The notes under the pieces are model-generated. The model ran no database searches and was not told where the DNA came from. It saw only the letters and a program-made list of their open reading frames with translations. Of a stretch of 53,098 nucleotides of DNA, positions 16,726-28,211 are shown in pieces. Both the position numbers and the translations under genes were made by a program. Source of the stretch: Occallatibacter sp. (GTDB lineage Bacteria > Acidobacteriota > Terriglobia > Terriglobales > Acidobacteriaceae); contig JARLFZ010000017.1 of NCBI GenBank assembly GCA_031296305.1, positions 1 to 53,098 on the forward strand, given 5' to 3'. Position 1 is the first letter of the stretch. Every line of letters starts with the position of its first letter.

Positions 16726-17002
16726 CTTCCCCTGAGCCATTCCTTGCGGCCCGCGCGACGTGTCCCAATTCAGGACGATCTCCGGCTCCTTGTTTCGTTC
16801 TGACCCAACTTTGGATTCGTTGACGGACAAATTCATCCATTTCCACTTCCGCACGATGAAATATGAGTGGAGGTTCTCCGGAATACCGGAGTGCCCTCCG
16901 GCGCTCCCGTGAAAGCTTGCATTTGTCATCGTACGAGACGGCAAACCATGCGGTGGGCATCGGCGATGCGGCAGGAAGCCTTTACGGAGTGAGGGAATCG
17001 CG

Positions 17003-17626
17003 ATGATCCGGCAGGCCATCTCGTGCGATATTTGCGCCGCGGAGAAGCGGCAGACCAACCACTGGTTTGTCGCCTACGAGCAAGGCGGAGAACTGCGCGT
17101 GAGCGGATGGACCTCGCGCCACCGGCTGCGGCCGGACTCGAAGCATCTCTGCGGACAAACTTGCCTGCACAAGCTGGTTGACGAGTTCATGGCCAAATCC
17201 ATTGCCGTACGCGCGCAGCGCCGCGGCGAAGCCGTAGAAGCCGTCGAAGTTGAAACGGAGCCAGCCGTGCTGGACGACACAAGCCTGACGGCTCCGGCGG
17301 CACAGGTTGCGACGGCAACACGGGTTGCGGCAACACGGGCTGCGGTGGCCGAGGCTGCCGCTGCCGCCGCAGAGGTGGAGTCTTCGGCGCGCCTTATCAC
17401 GACTCCCGCGCCGGTGCCGCCCAAGCCTGTCTCCCGGCCCTTACCGGAGATCGTCACGATGCCCTCGCGGCCGGTGCCTCAAATCCCTCCGCCTCTCCCT
17501 GCCGACACTCTGCGCTATGCCTCGCGCCGCTGGCACGCCGAAGCCTGGGAGCGTGAGCGGGAACGCGAACTGCGCGCCATCGAGAATCCTCCGGACATCG
17601 CGGCACGCCGCCGCACCCGTGCGTGA
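17003..17626 (+). CDS. Hypothetical protein with N-terminal CxxC...CxxxC
   Basis: 207 residues of no family I can name. The first 60 residues look folded and carry CDIC (Cys9 and Cys12) and, about 40 residues on, HLCGQTC, a possible zinc ribbon or treble-clef (ICAAEKRQTNHWFVAYEQ between them). Residues about 75-125 are Ala/Val/Glu-rich, followed by a Pro-rich linker and a basic, Arg-rich C-terminus (WHAEAWERERERELRA). ATG 17003 sits 13 bases after GGAGTGAGGG. Codon use and composition match the neighbours. It lies alone between the VWA gene and convergent ligA. Confidence 0.6.
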   Translation: MIRQAISCDICAAEKRQTNHWFVAYEQGGELRVSGWTSRHRLRPDSKHLCGQTCLHKLVDEFMAKSIAVRAQRRGEAVEAVEVETEPAVLDDTSLTAPAAQVATATRVAATRAAVAEAAAAAAEVESSARLITTPAPVPPKPVSRPLPEIVTMPSRPVPQIPPPLPADTLRYASRRWHAEAWERERERELRAIENPPDIAARRRTRA

Positions 17627-17651
17627 ACTGAATCACCCAAGGAAAACTATT

Positions 17652-19928
<2,277 letters not shown>

Positions 19929-22082
19929 TTACTTTGAATCACCCTTCAGCCCGCGGTCCCTGAGCATGGGCTCGATGCTCGGTTCCCCTCCCCGCCACGT
20001 GTCGTACATCTTCTGCAGATCCTCGGTGTTGCCGCGCGAAAGCACCATCTGCCGAAAACGATCGCCGTTCGAGCGCGTCAGGCCGCCGTTATCCAGGAAC
20101 CACTGGAAGGCGTCGTCGTCGAGCATCTCGCTCCACGAATACGCGTAGTAACCGGCAGCGTAGCCGTTGGCCCAGATGTGCAGGAAGTAACTGGAACGGT
20201 AGCGCGGTGGCACATAGCTGAGATCGAGATGCGTGCGCTTGAGCGCTTCGATTTCGAACTTGTCGGGATCCTGGAGGGGCGCGCTCGTGGGCAGAGTGTG
20301 CCATTCTAGATCGAGCTCGGACGCAGCGAGTATCTCCGTGAAATCGTAGCCCTCGTTGAAGTTCTTCGATTTGACGATCTTCGCCATGAGCTCGGCGGGC
20401 ATGGGTGCACCGGTCTTGTAGTGGCGCGCGTAATGTGCAAAGACCGAAGGATAGCTGGCCCAATGCTCATTGAATTGCGATGGAAACTCCACAAAGTCGC
20501 GCGGCACCTGCGTGCCCGACAAGCTCGGATACACGGTATTAGCGAACATGCCGTGTAACCCGTGGCCGAATTCGTGGAACATCGTGGTCACGTCGTCAAA
20601 GCTAAGCAGCGCGGGCTGGCCTGGCGCGGGCTTATCGAAGTTGGCCACGTTGAAGACCACCGGCAACTGGCCCAGCAGTTTCGACTGGCCGACCAGCACG
20701 TCCATCCACGCTCCGCCATTCTTGTTGTCGCGCTTGAAGTAGTCGCAGTACCACAAGGCCAGCGGCTTCTCGTCAGCGTCAAAGACCTCAAAGACGCGTA
20801 CGTCCTGCTGGTAAACAGGCAGGTCCTTGCGCTCTTTGAAGGTGAGGCCGTAGAGTTCGTGCGCGGCGTAGAAAACGCCGTTTTCGAGCACGTTATTCAG
20901 CTCGAAGTAGGGCTTGATCTCCGACTCGTTCAGGTCGTATTTCGCCTTGCGGACCTGTTCGGAGTAGAACTCCCAATCCCACGGCTCCACCTTGAACCCG
21001 CCACCCTGCGCGTCAATCAGGGCCTGGATGTCCTTGGCTTCTCCTGAAGCTCTGGCCGTGGACGCAGGCACTAGCGCATCGAGAAACTTCTTCGCTGCCT
21101 CGGGCGTTTTGGCCATCTGATCGGTCAGGTTCCACGCCGCATAGTTGGAGAAGCCGAGCAGCGCGGCCTTTTCAGCGCGCAACTGGGCGAGCCTCGCGGT
21201 AACGGCGCGCGTGTCGTTGGCATCGCCGCGCTCCGCACGATTCCAGGAATTCTCAAAGATGGCCTGGCGCGTGGCGCGGTCGGTGAGAAACGCCAGATCC
21301 GGCTGCTGCGTGGTGTTCTGTAGCGGAATCCGCCAACCGTGCGTCTTTGCGTCCTCGGCGGCGGCGGCGATTTGCGCTTCGGTCAGTCCGGCAAGCGTCT
21401 TTACGTCCGTTGTTGAGAACGCGCCGGCCTTGGCGGCTGCGAGCAGCTTTTCCTGAAACGTGTTTTCGAGCGTCGATTCTTCTTCGTTGAGCTTTTTCAG
21501 CTTGGCCTTGTCGGCGTCGGAAAGGTTGGCGCCCGCCTTCACGAATTGCTGATAATCGTATTCCACCAGGCGCAGCGATTCAGGATCGAGGTGGAGCGAT
21601 GCGCGCTGGTCGTAGACCGCTTTCACGCGCGCAAAAAGTTTCGAGTTCAGAAAGATCGCGTCCTGATGCGCGGCCAGGCGCGGGGCTTCGTATGTCTGCA
21701 CCTTCTGCAACTCATCGTTAATGTTCGCGCCCGTGACGCAGTTGAACACCAGCATGGCCCGCGAGAGCAACTGGCCGGAGCGCTCCAGCGCGACGATGGT
21801 GTTTTCAAACGTGGGCGGCGCGGAATCATTGGCGATGGCCTCAACCTCATTGATCTGCATCGCCATGCCCGCATCGATGGCCGGCTGGTAATCGCTGTCC
21901 TTGATCTTGTCGAAGGGCGGCGCCTGAAACGGCAGCGTGCTGGGCGCGTAAAAGGGGTTGTTCGGTCCGAAAGCGGCGGTTGGCGCCGGCGTTTGCGCGG
22001 AAGCGGAAGCAGCCCCCAGAACAAGCGAAATTCCAGTCGTCAAAATGCTCCTTTTCACCCTATTGATATCAAGCTTCATCAT
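19929..22082 (-). CDS. dcp: Peptidyl-dipeptidase, M3 metallopeptidase family (Dcp-like), secreted
   Basis: 717 residues. A signal peptide (RSILTTGISLVLGAASASAQ) is followed by the long helical M3 fold. The zinc site HEFGH lies around residue 500 in FHEFGHGLHGMFANTVYPSL, with the third ligand in the downstream VEFPSQFNEHW region typical of Dcp. Dcp removes dipeptides from peptide C-termini; export to the periplasm is predicted by the leader, as in E. coli where peptidyl dipeptidases act on small peptides. ATG 22082 (next in-frame ATG 22079) has GAGGAG 11 bases upstream, so the longer frame to 22211 is rejected. It is divergent from an aminopeptidase; together they fit a peptide-scavenging role. 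Confidence 0.93.
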   Translation of the reverse strand: MMKLDINRVKRSILTTGISLVLGAASASAQTPAPTAAFGPNNPFYAPSTLPFQAPPFDKIKDSDYQPAIDAGMAMQINEVEAIANDSAPPTFENTIVALERSGQLLSRAMLVFNCVTGANINDELQKVQTYEAPRLAAHQDAIFLNSKLFARVKAVYDQRASLHLDPESLRLVEYDYQQFVKAGANLSDADKAKLKKLNEEESTLENTFQEKLLAAAKAGAFSTTDVKTLAGLTEAQIAAAAEDAKTHGWRIPLQNTTQQPDLAFLTDRATRQAIFENSWNRAERGDANDTRAVTARLAQLRAEKAALLGFSNYAAWNLTDQMAKTPEAAKKFLDALVPASTARASGEAKDIQALIDAQGGGFKVEPWDWEFYSEQVRKAKYDLNESEIKPYFELNNVLENGVFYAAHELYGLTFKERKDLPVYQQDVRVFEVFDADEKPLALWYCDYFKRDNKNGGAWMDVLVGQSKLLGQLPVVFNVANFDKPAPGQPALLSFDDVTTMFHEFGHGLHGMFANTVYPSLSGTQVPRDFVEFPSQFNEHWASYPSVFAHYARHYKTGAPMPAELMAKIVKSKNFNEGYDFTEILAASELDLEWHTLPTSAPLQDPDKFEIEALKRTHLDLSYVPPRYRSSYFLHIWANGYAAGYYAYSWSEMLDDDAFQWFLDNGGLTRSNGDRFRQMVLSRGNTEDLQKMYDTWRGGEPSIEPMLRDRGLKGDSK

Positions 22083-22218
22083 GGCGATATTGGCTCCTCG
22101 TAAAGCCTTTTCATCCATTCTCGATTGTAGGCGAATCCGTGATTGCGATCGAACCCGCCCACTCATTATGCCCCTGAGCGGCGGCCTTGTGCCGTGACAA
22201 ACCGCACGCAAGACCCCC

Positions 22219-22224
22219 TACAAT
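22219..22224 (+). promoter_or_regulatory. Candidate -10 box of the M29 aminopeptidase
   Basis: TACAAT lies about 72 bp before ATG 22296. TGACAA lies 18 bases upstream as a possible -35. This is a pattern match only. Confidence 0.3.
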
Positions 22225-22295
22225 AGCAACATCCGGCCGGAGGCCCCGAGGCCCACGGCTGGCAGATAAACGGAAGAAGAAGGAATCGAGAAGCA

Positions 22296-23561
22296 ATGAC
22301 ACAAACTGCGACCGCTCCTGAAGCTCGCACGCAAGCCGAAAATCTGGATCTGCTGGCCGACGTGGCCGTGAACGTCGGGCTGGGCCTCAAGCCGGGCCAG
22401 GAACTTGTGATGACGGCGTCGCTCGATTCTGTGGCACTGGCGCGCCGCATCACCGAGCATGCGTATCGTGCCGGGGCAACGCTCGTGACCACGCTTTTGA
22501 ACGACGAAGAGTCCGCCCTGCTGCGTTACCGGCACGCGTCCGATGCCAGCTTCGATCACGCGGCCAAGTGGCTCTACGACGGCATGGCGGCGGCGTTCAA
22601 GAGCGGCGCCGCGCGCCTCGCCATTGCCGGAGCCAATCCTGCGTTGCTTTCGAACGAAGATCCCGACAAGGTAGGCCGCGCCAATCGCGCTGTCTCGCAG
22701 GCCTACCGTCCCGCTCTCGAGCTGATTACGCGCCACGAAATCAATTGGACCATCGTGGCCGGGGCCACGCCTGCATGGGCTGCGGCCGTCTTTCCCAATG
22801 ACAACCCCGAAGAGGCCCTGCAGAAGTTGTGGAACGCTATTTTCGCGACGACACGCATCAGCACCGCGGATCCCGCGAGCGCATGGAGAGCGCACGACGC
22901 CGAATTGCAAAAACGCGCGGCTTTTATGAATGCCAAGCGCTACTATGCCCTGAAGTATCGCGGCCCCGGCACCGATTTCAGCCTCGGACTGGCCGACGAT
23001 CATGAGTGGCTGGGCGGCGGGACGACAGCGGGAAATGGCATCTATTGCATCGCCAACATGCCCACGGAGGAGATCTTCAGCGCCCCGCATAAGGACCGCG
23101 CCGACGGCACTGTGACCGCTACCAAGCCGCTCTCACACCAGGGCACAATGATTGAAGGCATCCAGGTGCGCTTTGAAAAGGGGCGCATTGTGGAAGTTCA
23201 CGCGACGCGCGGCCAGGAAGTGTTAGAAAAAATGATCGACACCGACGAGGGCGCGCGGAGGCTGGGCGAGGTGGCGCTGGTTCCCCACTCCTCCCCCATC
23301 GCGCAAAGCGGTTTGGTTTTCCTGAACACGCTTTTTGACGAGAACGCAGCATCGCACATCGCACTCGGCCAGTCGTATTCGTCGTGCCTGCGCGACGGAG
23401 ACAAGCTTTCGCCGGAGCAACTCGCCGCCAGGGGCGCCAACGACAGTTTGATTCACGTGGACTGGATGATCGGGTCCGGCGAATTGGATGTCGACGGCAT
23501 CACCGCATCCGGCGTCGAAGAGCCGCTGATGCGCGGGGGCGAGTGGGCGATCGCGGTTTAG
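22296..23561 (+). CDS. M29 family aminopeptidase (AmpS/PepS-like)
   Basis: 421 residues. Characteristic M29 blocks occur in order: LADVAVNVGLGLKPGQELVM, FSLGLADDHEWLGGG, NMPTEEIFSAPHKDRADG, LGEVALVP, LVFLNTLFDENAASHIALG and HVDWMIGS near the C-terminus. The Glu, His and Asp metal ligands in these blocks look intact. It is a cytosolic cocatalytic-metal exopeptidase removing N-terminal residues. AGAAGGA lies before ATG 22296. It is divergent from the secreted dipeptidase and shares a 213-bp region with a TACAAT box at 22219-22224. Confidence 0.93.
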   Translation: MTQTATAPEARTQAENLDLLADVAVNVGLGLKPGQELVMTASLDSVALARRITEHAYRAGATLVTTLLNDEESALLRYRHASDASFDHAAKWLYDGMAAAFKSGAARLAIAGANPALLSNEDPDKVGRANRAVSQAYRPALELITRHEINWTIVAGATPAWAAAVFPNDNPEEALQKLWNAIFATTRISTADPASAWRAHDAELQKRAAFMNAKRYYALKYRGPGTDFSLGLADDHEWLGGGTTAGNGIYCIANMPTEEIFSAPHKDRADGTVTATKPLSHQGTMIEGIQVRFEKGRIVEVHATRGQEVLEKMIDTDEGARRLGEVALVPHSSPIAQSGLVFLNTLFDENAASHIALGQSYSSCLRDGDKLSPEQLAARGANDSLIHVDWMIGSGELDVDGITASGVEEPLMRGGEWAIAV

Positions 23562-23563
23562 AG

Positions 23564-23602
23564 CGGAGTTAGCGGGGTTGGCGGAGTTAGCGGAGTTAGG
23601 TC
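23564..23602. repeat. GCGGAGTTA 9-bp tandem array (family R6)
   Basis: Directly after the M29 stop: units GCGGAGTTA, GCGGGGTTG, GCGGAGTTA, GCGGAGTTA, then GGTCGG. There are four near-perfect 9-base units, and similar DNA occurs at 30629-30686 (opposite strand) and 19853-19875. Confidence 0.85.
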
Positions 23603-23650
23603 GGCGCCAGCAGGCATTGAAGTAAGAACTCAGATCGGAACGCAAGACGC

Positions 23651-24775
23651 ATGGAACCTGTTACGCATTTCCTTACCGGCGCATGCATCGGCCGCGCCGG
23701 GTTCAATCGCAAGACGGCTTATGCCACGTTGGCCGCGCTGCTGGCCGCAGAGGCCGCTGATTTGGATATCTTCTGGACCGTCGCAGGCCCGGTAGAGGTG
23801 CTGAAGCATCATCGCGGCATCACGCATACCTTCTGGGCGGTTCCGGTGGTGGCAGGCGTGGTGGTCGGCACGGTTTGGCTGCTTGATCTCGGACTCAAAA
23901 GGCGGCGGCGCAATGTTGTGGCTAAGGACCAGCCGGCCAATTTACAGCCGATTCAGTGGGCCTGGCTCTACCTAACCACGTGCGTTGCTGCGCTCAGCCA
24001 CTTGCTGCTCGATTGGACCAACAACTACGGCGTGCGGCCCTTCTTCCCATTCAATCCGCATTGGTATGCGGGCAGCTTCATGTTCATCGCGGAACCGGTA
24101 ATGTGGGCGCTGCTCTTCCTGGCGTTTTTTATGCCGTGGGTGCTGGGGCTTGCCGATCGCGAGATCGGGGCGCGGAAACAGAGGTTTCGCGGCCGCGGCT
24201 GGGCCATCTTCGCGCTCAGCGGAATGCTGGTGCTGGGCTGCTGGCGCTGGGCCGAGCACGCCCAGGCGCTGGTGATGGTGAGCAACGCGCCAATCTCCAC
24301 CGAGCCGGCTCTGCGCGTGGCCGCCGAGCCCTACATGGTGAATCCCTTCCGCTGGCACGCGATCGTCGAGACACCGAATCTCTATCAGACCGCAGAGGTC
24401 AACACTCACACCGGAACGATCGACAGCGATCCGAGCGATGTGATGTATAAGCCGGCCGACACCGCCGCCGTGGAAGCCGCCAAACAGACCGGACTCGGCA
24501 AGGTCTATCTCGATTGGGGAACGTGGGCCGTGTTACGCGACGTTGGACCTGAACCGATTCCGGGCGTGTTGCCGGGACTGGAACCGCCGAATCTTCCGCC
24601 CGGTCGCGCGTGGACCACGATCGAGTTTTCCGACCTGCGCTTCGACTATTCGTTTCTGGCCACGGGCAGCGCGATCCCTGGAACCGGCGGCCATGCCCCG
24701 CTCTCCGGCTGGGTCTACATTGTGGACGGGAAAGAGGACGCCGGCGAAGTGATGAACGGCCGGGTGCAGAGATAG
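23651..24775 (+). CDS. YdjM/DUF457-type membrane-bound metal-dependent hydrolase
   Basis: 374 residues. The N-terminus MEPVTHFLTGACIGRAGF and the block KHHRGITHTFWAVPVV are the His-rich signatures of the YdjM/DUF457 family (phospholipase C-like superfamily by annotation). Helices at about 67-85, 105-125, 142-170 and 185-202 place it in the membrane. The C-terminal 170 residues (from about 205) are soluble and extend the family core; they face one side of the membrane and have no domain I recognise. The substrate is unknown. The start at 23651 lacks a clear Shine-Dalgarno. Confidence 0.8.
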   Translation: MEPVTHFLTGACIGRAGFNRKTAYATLAALLAAEAADLDIFWTVAGPVEVLKHHRGITHTFWAVPVVAGVVVGTVWLLDLGLKRRRRNVVAKDQPANLQPIQWAWLYLTTCVAALSHLLLDWTNNYGVRPFFPFNPHWYAGSFMFIAEPVMWALLFLAFFMPWVLGLADREIGARKQRFRGRGWAIFALSGMLVLGCWRWAEHAQALVMVSNAPISTEPALRVAAEPYMVNPFRWHAIVETPNLYQTAEVNTHTGTIDSDPSDVMYKPADTAAVEAAKQTGLGKVYLDWGTWAVLRDVGPEPIPGVLPGLEPPNLPPGRAWTTIEFSDLRFDYSFLATGSAIPGTGGHAPLSGWVYIVDGKEDAGEVMNGRVQR

Positions 24776-24793
24776 GGTGTACTCGCATGATCC

Positions 24794-24833
24794 CCCACCC
24801 TTTCCGCAAGACACGCGGAAAGGATGGGGCAAC
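24794..24833. repeat. Dispersed hairpin repeat (family R1), copy 2
   Basis: CCCACCCTTTCCGC, loop AAGACAC, then GCGGAAAGGATGGGGCAAC, 18 bp past the YdjM-type stop. See 14342-14383 and 49497-49536. The remainder of the 242-bp gap to 25018 holds nothing recognisable. Confidence 0.85.
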
Positions 24834-25017
24834 CCAGACCACATGGGGCGGAACAAATCTTCGACAGTTTGCCGCGGCGGAAATATTTGTTGCTCTCGTG
24901 GAAGGGTCTGGGTTGACCGCACGGCGCGCGCACCTCAGAATGGAAGAAGTCCTTTGTTTGCGTATTCAGGTTATTTGGGCCCGGAATCTCCGGCAGACCC
25001 CGCATCATGAGGTGGAC

Positions 25018-25563
25018 ATGGCCGCTTATTTGCTCTTGCTGGTAGCCGTTTTATCGCGCGTAATTCCTCACGCTCCGTGGTGGAGCTTTACGGCAGTCAC
25101 GGGTTGCCTGCTTTACTTTGGCGCCAAGCGTCCGTGGCGCGAGATGCTCGCGCCTCTGGCGGCTTTGATCACGGCCGATTGTTACCTGACGGTCTTCCGG
25201 TATTCCGGCTATTCAATGAACTGGAGTTTTTCTGCGTTCTCCTGGGGCTGGTATCTGGCCGCGATGGTGCTGGGCTCTATTCTGCTGCGCAACCGCGTGA
25301 CTTTCGCGCGCGGGGCCGCGGGCGCAATTCTGGGGCCGACTTCGTTTTTCCTTGTTTCCAACTTCGGTGCGTGGTTCTCAAACCCCTTCAACACCTATCC
25401 GCGCACGCTCGCCGGACTGGAAACCTGCTACTGGGCCGGTGTGCCGTTCTATCGCAATGATCTGGTCGCGACGTCGCTTGTGCTTGCCGTAATGCTGGGA
25501 GTTCCCGCGCTGGTTCGGCGCATGCACGGGGTCAGCGCGCAAGAGGCGCTGGCGGGAAAGTAG
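25018..25563 (+). CDS. DUF6580-like small integral membrane protein
   Basis: 181 residues with about five to six hydrophobic segments: VAVLSRVIPHAPWWSFTAVTGC, LLYFGAKRP, LITADCYLTVF, WYLAAMVLGSILL, GPTSFFLVSNFGAWF and LVATSLVLAVMLGVPALV. The RxxPHPxNFxPV-like N-terminus and the FFxxSNFGVW motif match what I know of DUF6580, a family related to vitamin-transporter S components. Transport is possible but unproven. GAGG lies before ATG 25018; the longer frame from 24610 runs through the repeat and is rejected. Confidence 0.7.
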   Translation: MAAYLLLLVAVLSRVIPHAPWWSFTAVTGCLLYFGAKRPWREMLAPLAALITADCYLTVFRYSGYSMNWSFSAFSWGWYLAAMVLGSILLRNRVTFARGAAGAILGPTSFFLVSNFGAWFSNPFNTYPRTLAGLETCYWAGVPFYRNDLVATSLVLAVMLGVPALVRRMHGVSAQEALAGK

Positions 25564-25597
25564 CGTTGTTCGGGAACGAATTCGCCGGGGAGAAAGA

Positions 25598-26119
25598 ATG
25601 GCGGCCGCTGTTCAACCCACGCGCGTGCCCATCGAAGTCTATCTGAAGTCCTCCTACGAGCCTGACGCCGAGTACGTGGATGGCGTGATCGAGGAAAGAC
25701 CGGCGGCGCTGTGGGATCATGCGGACTGGCACAGCGCGGTTCAGGTGTTTTTCGGCTCCCGGCGAGTTGAGTTCGGAATTCGCGTGCGGCCCTCGCTGCG
25801 AATGCATACAGGGCCGAATACAATCCGCGTTCCCGACGTGACCGTCCTCGACCGAAATCTACCCGTCGAACAGATCGTCACGCATCCGCCTATCGCGGTC
25901 TTTGAGATCCTGTCGCCCGAAGATTCGCTCAACCGCATGATGACCAAGCTGGCCGACTACGATCGCATGGGGATCAAGACGATCCTCGTCCTCGACCCGA
26001 ATGGCCAGCATTTCCGCTATCTTGACGGAAAATTGGAGCCGCTGCCTCCGGAGCCATTCGATCTTCCCGGCAGTGCTTGCCGCTTCGACCTTTCTGCAAT
26101 CGAAAAGCTGTTGGACTAG
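25598..26119 (+). CDS. Uma2 family (DUF820) PD-(D/E)XK nuclease-like protein
   Basis: 173 residues. The Uma2 pattern is clear: VEVYLKSSYEPDAEYVDGVIEER at the N-terminus, then IRVPDVTVL and AVFEILSPEDSLNRMMTKLADY, followed by GIKTILVLDPNGQ. The PD...ExxS...K arrangement corresponds to the PD-(D/E)XK active site. This family is expanded in cyanobacteria and some soil bacteria; its role is not established despite the endonuclease label. GGGGAGAAAG precedes ATG 25598. It is 34 bp downstream of the DUF6580 gene and possibly co-transcribed. Confidence 0.85.
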   Translation: MAAAVQPTRVPIEVYLKSSYEPDAEYVDGVIEERPAALWDHADWHSAVQVFFGSRRVEFGIRVRPSLRMHTGPNTIRVPDVTVLDRNLPVEQIVTHPPIAVFEILSPEDSLNRMMTKLADYDRMGIKTILVLDPNGQHFRYLDGKLEPLPPEPFDLPGSACRFDLSAIEKLLD

Positions 26120-26181
26120 GGCGCTTTTCCTCGCATCCGAAGGAGCTTCCAACCGGCGATTCACCGTCTTCCCGCCAGACG

Positions 26182-26802
26182 TCAGTCCGCGAGCAGCTTG
26201 CCCTGGCGTTTCTTGCGTATCCACCACCACGCGAATCCGATCACGGCCAGCGCACCCACAATTGGCACCACGACCAGGGCGTGCCGCGCCACTAGATCGA
26301 CGGCGCCGGGACCGAGCTTGAGCACCAGCAGGGAGAGCGCCAGCCAACGCACCATTCTTCCCGCGAACACAGCCAGCAGAAAATAAGGCACCCGCATCTC
26401 AAATACGCCGGAAGCGAAGATGAACATCTTCCAGGGCGTCGGCGGCGGCATCATCGAGGGGATCATCACGGCCAGGAACTCCTGGCGCTCGAAGCGGTCG
26501 CGCAGCCTTTCGAATCTCGCGCGGTCCACGCGCTTGAGCAGGAACAGTTCGCCCCCGGCGCGGCCCAACCCGTAGGGCAGCAGCCCGCCGATGGCCGAAC
26601 CCGCGGCCGCCATCAGGCAGTAGATCCAGAAGTGCGGCTTGTCATTCCACACGTAGAGGGCAAGGATCGCGTCCATGGGGACGGGAATGCTCGACGAATC
26701 GAGCACGGCGACCGCGCCCACGCCCCAAATCCCCCATTTCAACAGCGCGGGCAGAATTACCAGCTTCCAATCTGCCAGGATGTGCGCAACAAATCGCTTC
26801 AA
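26182..26802 (-). CDS. VTT-domain (DedA/SNARE-associated family) membrane protein
   Basis: 206 residues. The VTT core includes DSSSIPVPMDAIL in the first re-entrant part, the GSAIGGLLPYGLGRAGGE glycine-rich segment, and FIFASGVFEMRVPYFLLAVFAGRMVRW. DedA-type proteins are inner-membrane proteins linked to lipid flipping and membrane homeostasis. It starts with TTG at 26802, with GGAAAGGGA 6 bases upstream. It ends in a basic tail (WWWIRKKRQGKLLAD). Monocistronic, divergent from the TonB-type gene. Confidence 0.87.
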   Translation of the reverse strand: MKRFVAHILADWKLVILPALLKWGIWGVGAVAVLDSSSIPVPMDAILALYVWNDKPHFWIYCLMAAAGSAIGGLLPYGLGRAGGELFLLKRVDRARFERLRDRFERQEFLAVMIPSMMPPPTPWKMFIFASGVFEMRVPYFLLAVFAGRMVRWLALSLLVLKLGPGAVDLVARHALVVVPIVGALAVIGFAWWWIRKKRQGKLLAD

Positions 26803-26985
26803 TCGCGGTCCCTTTCCGGCCTATCGTACGTCAATTCAACAAGAACCATTGTACGAGGCGCGTGACAGCAGCTGAAACTGCCCGCTTGCGCAAGGATTTG
26901 CAGGAAATGAGAGAATAGACGGAAAGGATTTGAGAACGGAGCCTGCAAGAGAGTACGTGTGTTTTGGACGGCTCCATCGCACTGA

Positions 26986-28152
26986 ATGCCCACCAGCGAA
27001 GCGCCAGCCGAAGTAAACGAACCCAAGGGACCCGCCAAAGCCGGCCCGCAAACGGGCAGCTCTGCGCAGGAAACCTCTATCACGGGCTCGATCCTTGGCT
27101 TGGACACTTTCTCCGCGCGCGACCTGGAACCGCGTGAATTCGAACCGCGCGAAGAGGTCTCGCCCCAGGGGCCTGGTGAAGAAGAAGCGGGCTCGCCCGC
27201 CCCGCGTGGCTCGCGCTGGCTGGACTACGACACCCACGAACTGCTGGAGATGATCAGCGAGCTCGAAGACGAGCGGCGCTGGGCGCGGCTGCGCGAAGGC
27301 GTTCTGTGGGCGGTGCTGGTGCATATTGTTCTGCTCTTTTGCCTCTATTTAGTTCCCAAGTACGTCCTCAGGACGCCGATAGTCGATGATTTTGACCGCA
27401 TCAAGCAGCACGAGGACCAGATCGCGCTCGATCAGTTGCCCGATGCGATGCGTGAACTGCAGAAGCCGAAGGTGGCTCCGAAACCGCTGACGAAGCCGCT
27501 CATCGACAAGCAGACGTTGGACGAGATGAAGAAGCGGGCGGAGCAGGCGCCGCCTCCGCCTGCGCCCGAGCAGCAGCAGACGCCGGAGCAGCCCAAGCCG
27601 CAGCCCACACAGCCGCTGCCGCCCAATCCGCAGTCGCAGGCGCCAGATGCGCCGCGCCCGCAGGCCGTCCCCGCCAAGCCCAACTTCGCCATGGGCTCGC
27701 AGAACCCGGCCGATCAGCTTCGCCAGGATATGCAACACGCCATGCACGGGCAGGGGCAGGGCTACGGCAGCCAACCGTCCGGCGGGAGCGGGCTGGCGAG
27801 GCACCCCGGAGCGGGCAGCGGTTACGAGGTACTTTCCGACACGCAGGGCGTCGATTTCAACTCCTGGCTGTCTCGCTGGCACTACATTACACAGATGACC
27901 TGGGACCCCTTGATCCCCGACGAAGTGAACCCACCCATCCTCAAATCGGGTATCGTAGCCGTTCGCTTCAAGGTGTTGCCCAACGGTCAGGTCATCGACA
28001 TGCAACTGGATGGCCGCTCCGGCGACACGGGCCTCGATCGCGCGGCCTGGGGTGCGATCACGGGATCGAGTTATCCGCCGCTGCCGCACGAGTTCCACGG
28101 TCCCTATCTTGAGTTGCGCGCCTACTTCCTTTACAACGAGCGGTCGCAGTAA
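26986..28152 (+). CDS. TonB-type energy transducer
   Basis: 388 residues. A long cytosolic N-terminal region of about 105 residues precedes a single membrane helix (about 108-125; LWAVLVHIVLLFCLYLV). Residues about 175-245 form a Pro/Gln/Ala-rich periplasmic linker (PPPPAPEQQQTPEQPKPQPT). A C-terminal TonB-like domain (about 290-385) has SGIVAVRFKVLPNGQVIDMQ and LDRAAWGAITGSSYPPLP. It would pass proton-motive energy to outer-membrane receptors such as those at 42761 and 49622. ExbB and ExbD are not adjacent. The N-terminal cytosolic extension is unusual, as classical TonB starts almost at the helix. No good Shine-Dalgarno is seen at ATG 26986. Confidence 0.85.
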   Translation: MPTSEAPAEVNEPKGPAKAGPQTGSSAQETSITGSILGLDTFSARDLEPREFEPREEVSPQGPGEEEAGSPAPRGSRWLDYDTHELLEMISELEDERRWARLREGVLWAVLVHIVLLFCLYLVPKYVLRTPIVDDFDRIKQHEDQIALDQLPDAMRELQKPKVAPKPLTKPLIDKQTLDEMKKRAEQAPPPPAPEQQQTPEQPKPQPTQPLPPNPQSQAPDAPRPQAVPAKPNFAMGSQNPADQLRQDMQHAMHGQGQGYGSQPSGGSGLARHPGAGSGYEVLSDTQGVDFNSWLSRWHYITQMTWDPLIPDEVNPPILKSGIVAVRFKVLPNGQVIDMQLDGRSGDTGLDRAAWGAITGSSYPPLPHEFHGPYLELRAYFLYNERSQ

Positions 28153-28169
28153 ATCAGCGAGGCCGGGGA

Positions 28170-28185
28170 TTGGGCGATTGCCCAA
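28170..28185. terminator. Weak bidirectional hairpin between tonB-type gene and parE
   Basis: TTGGGC-GATT-GCCCAA lies between the two convergent stops (28152 and 28212). There is no T-run, so this is only a candidate. Confidence 0.3.
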
Positions 28186-28211
28186 GGGTCTTCTGACCGT
28201 CCTTCGCTTCT

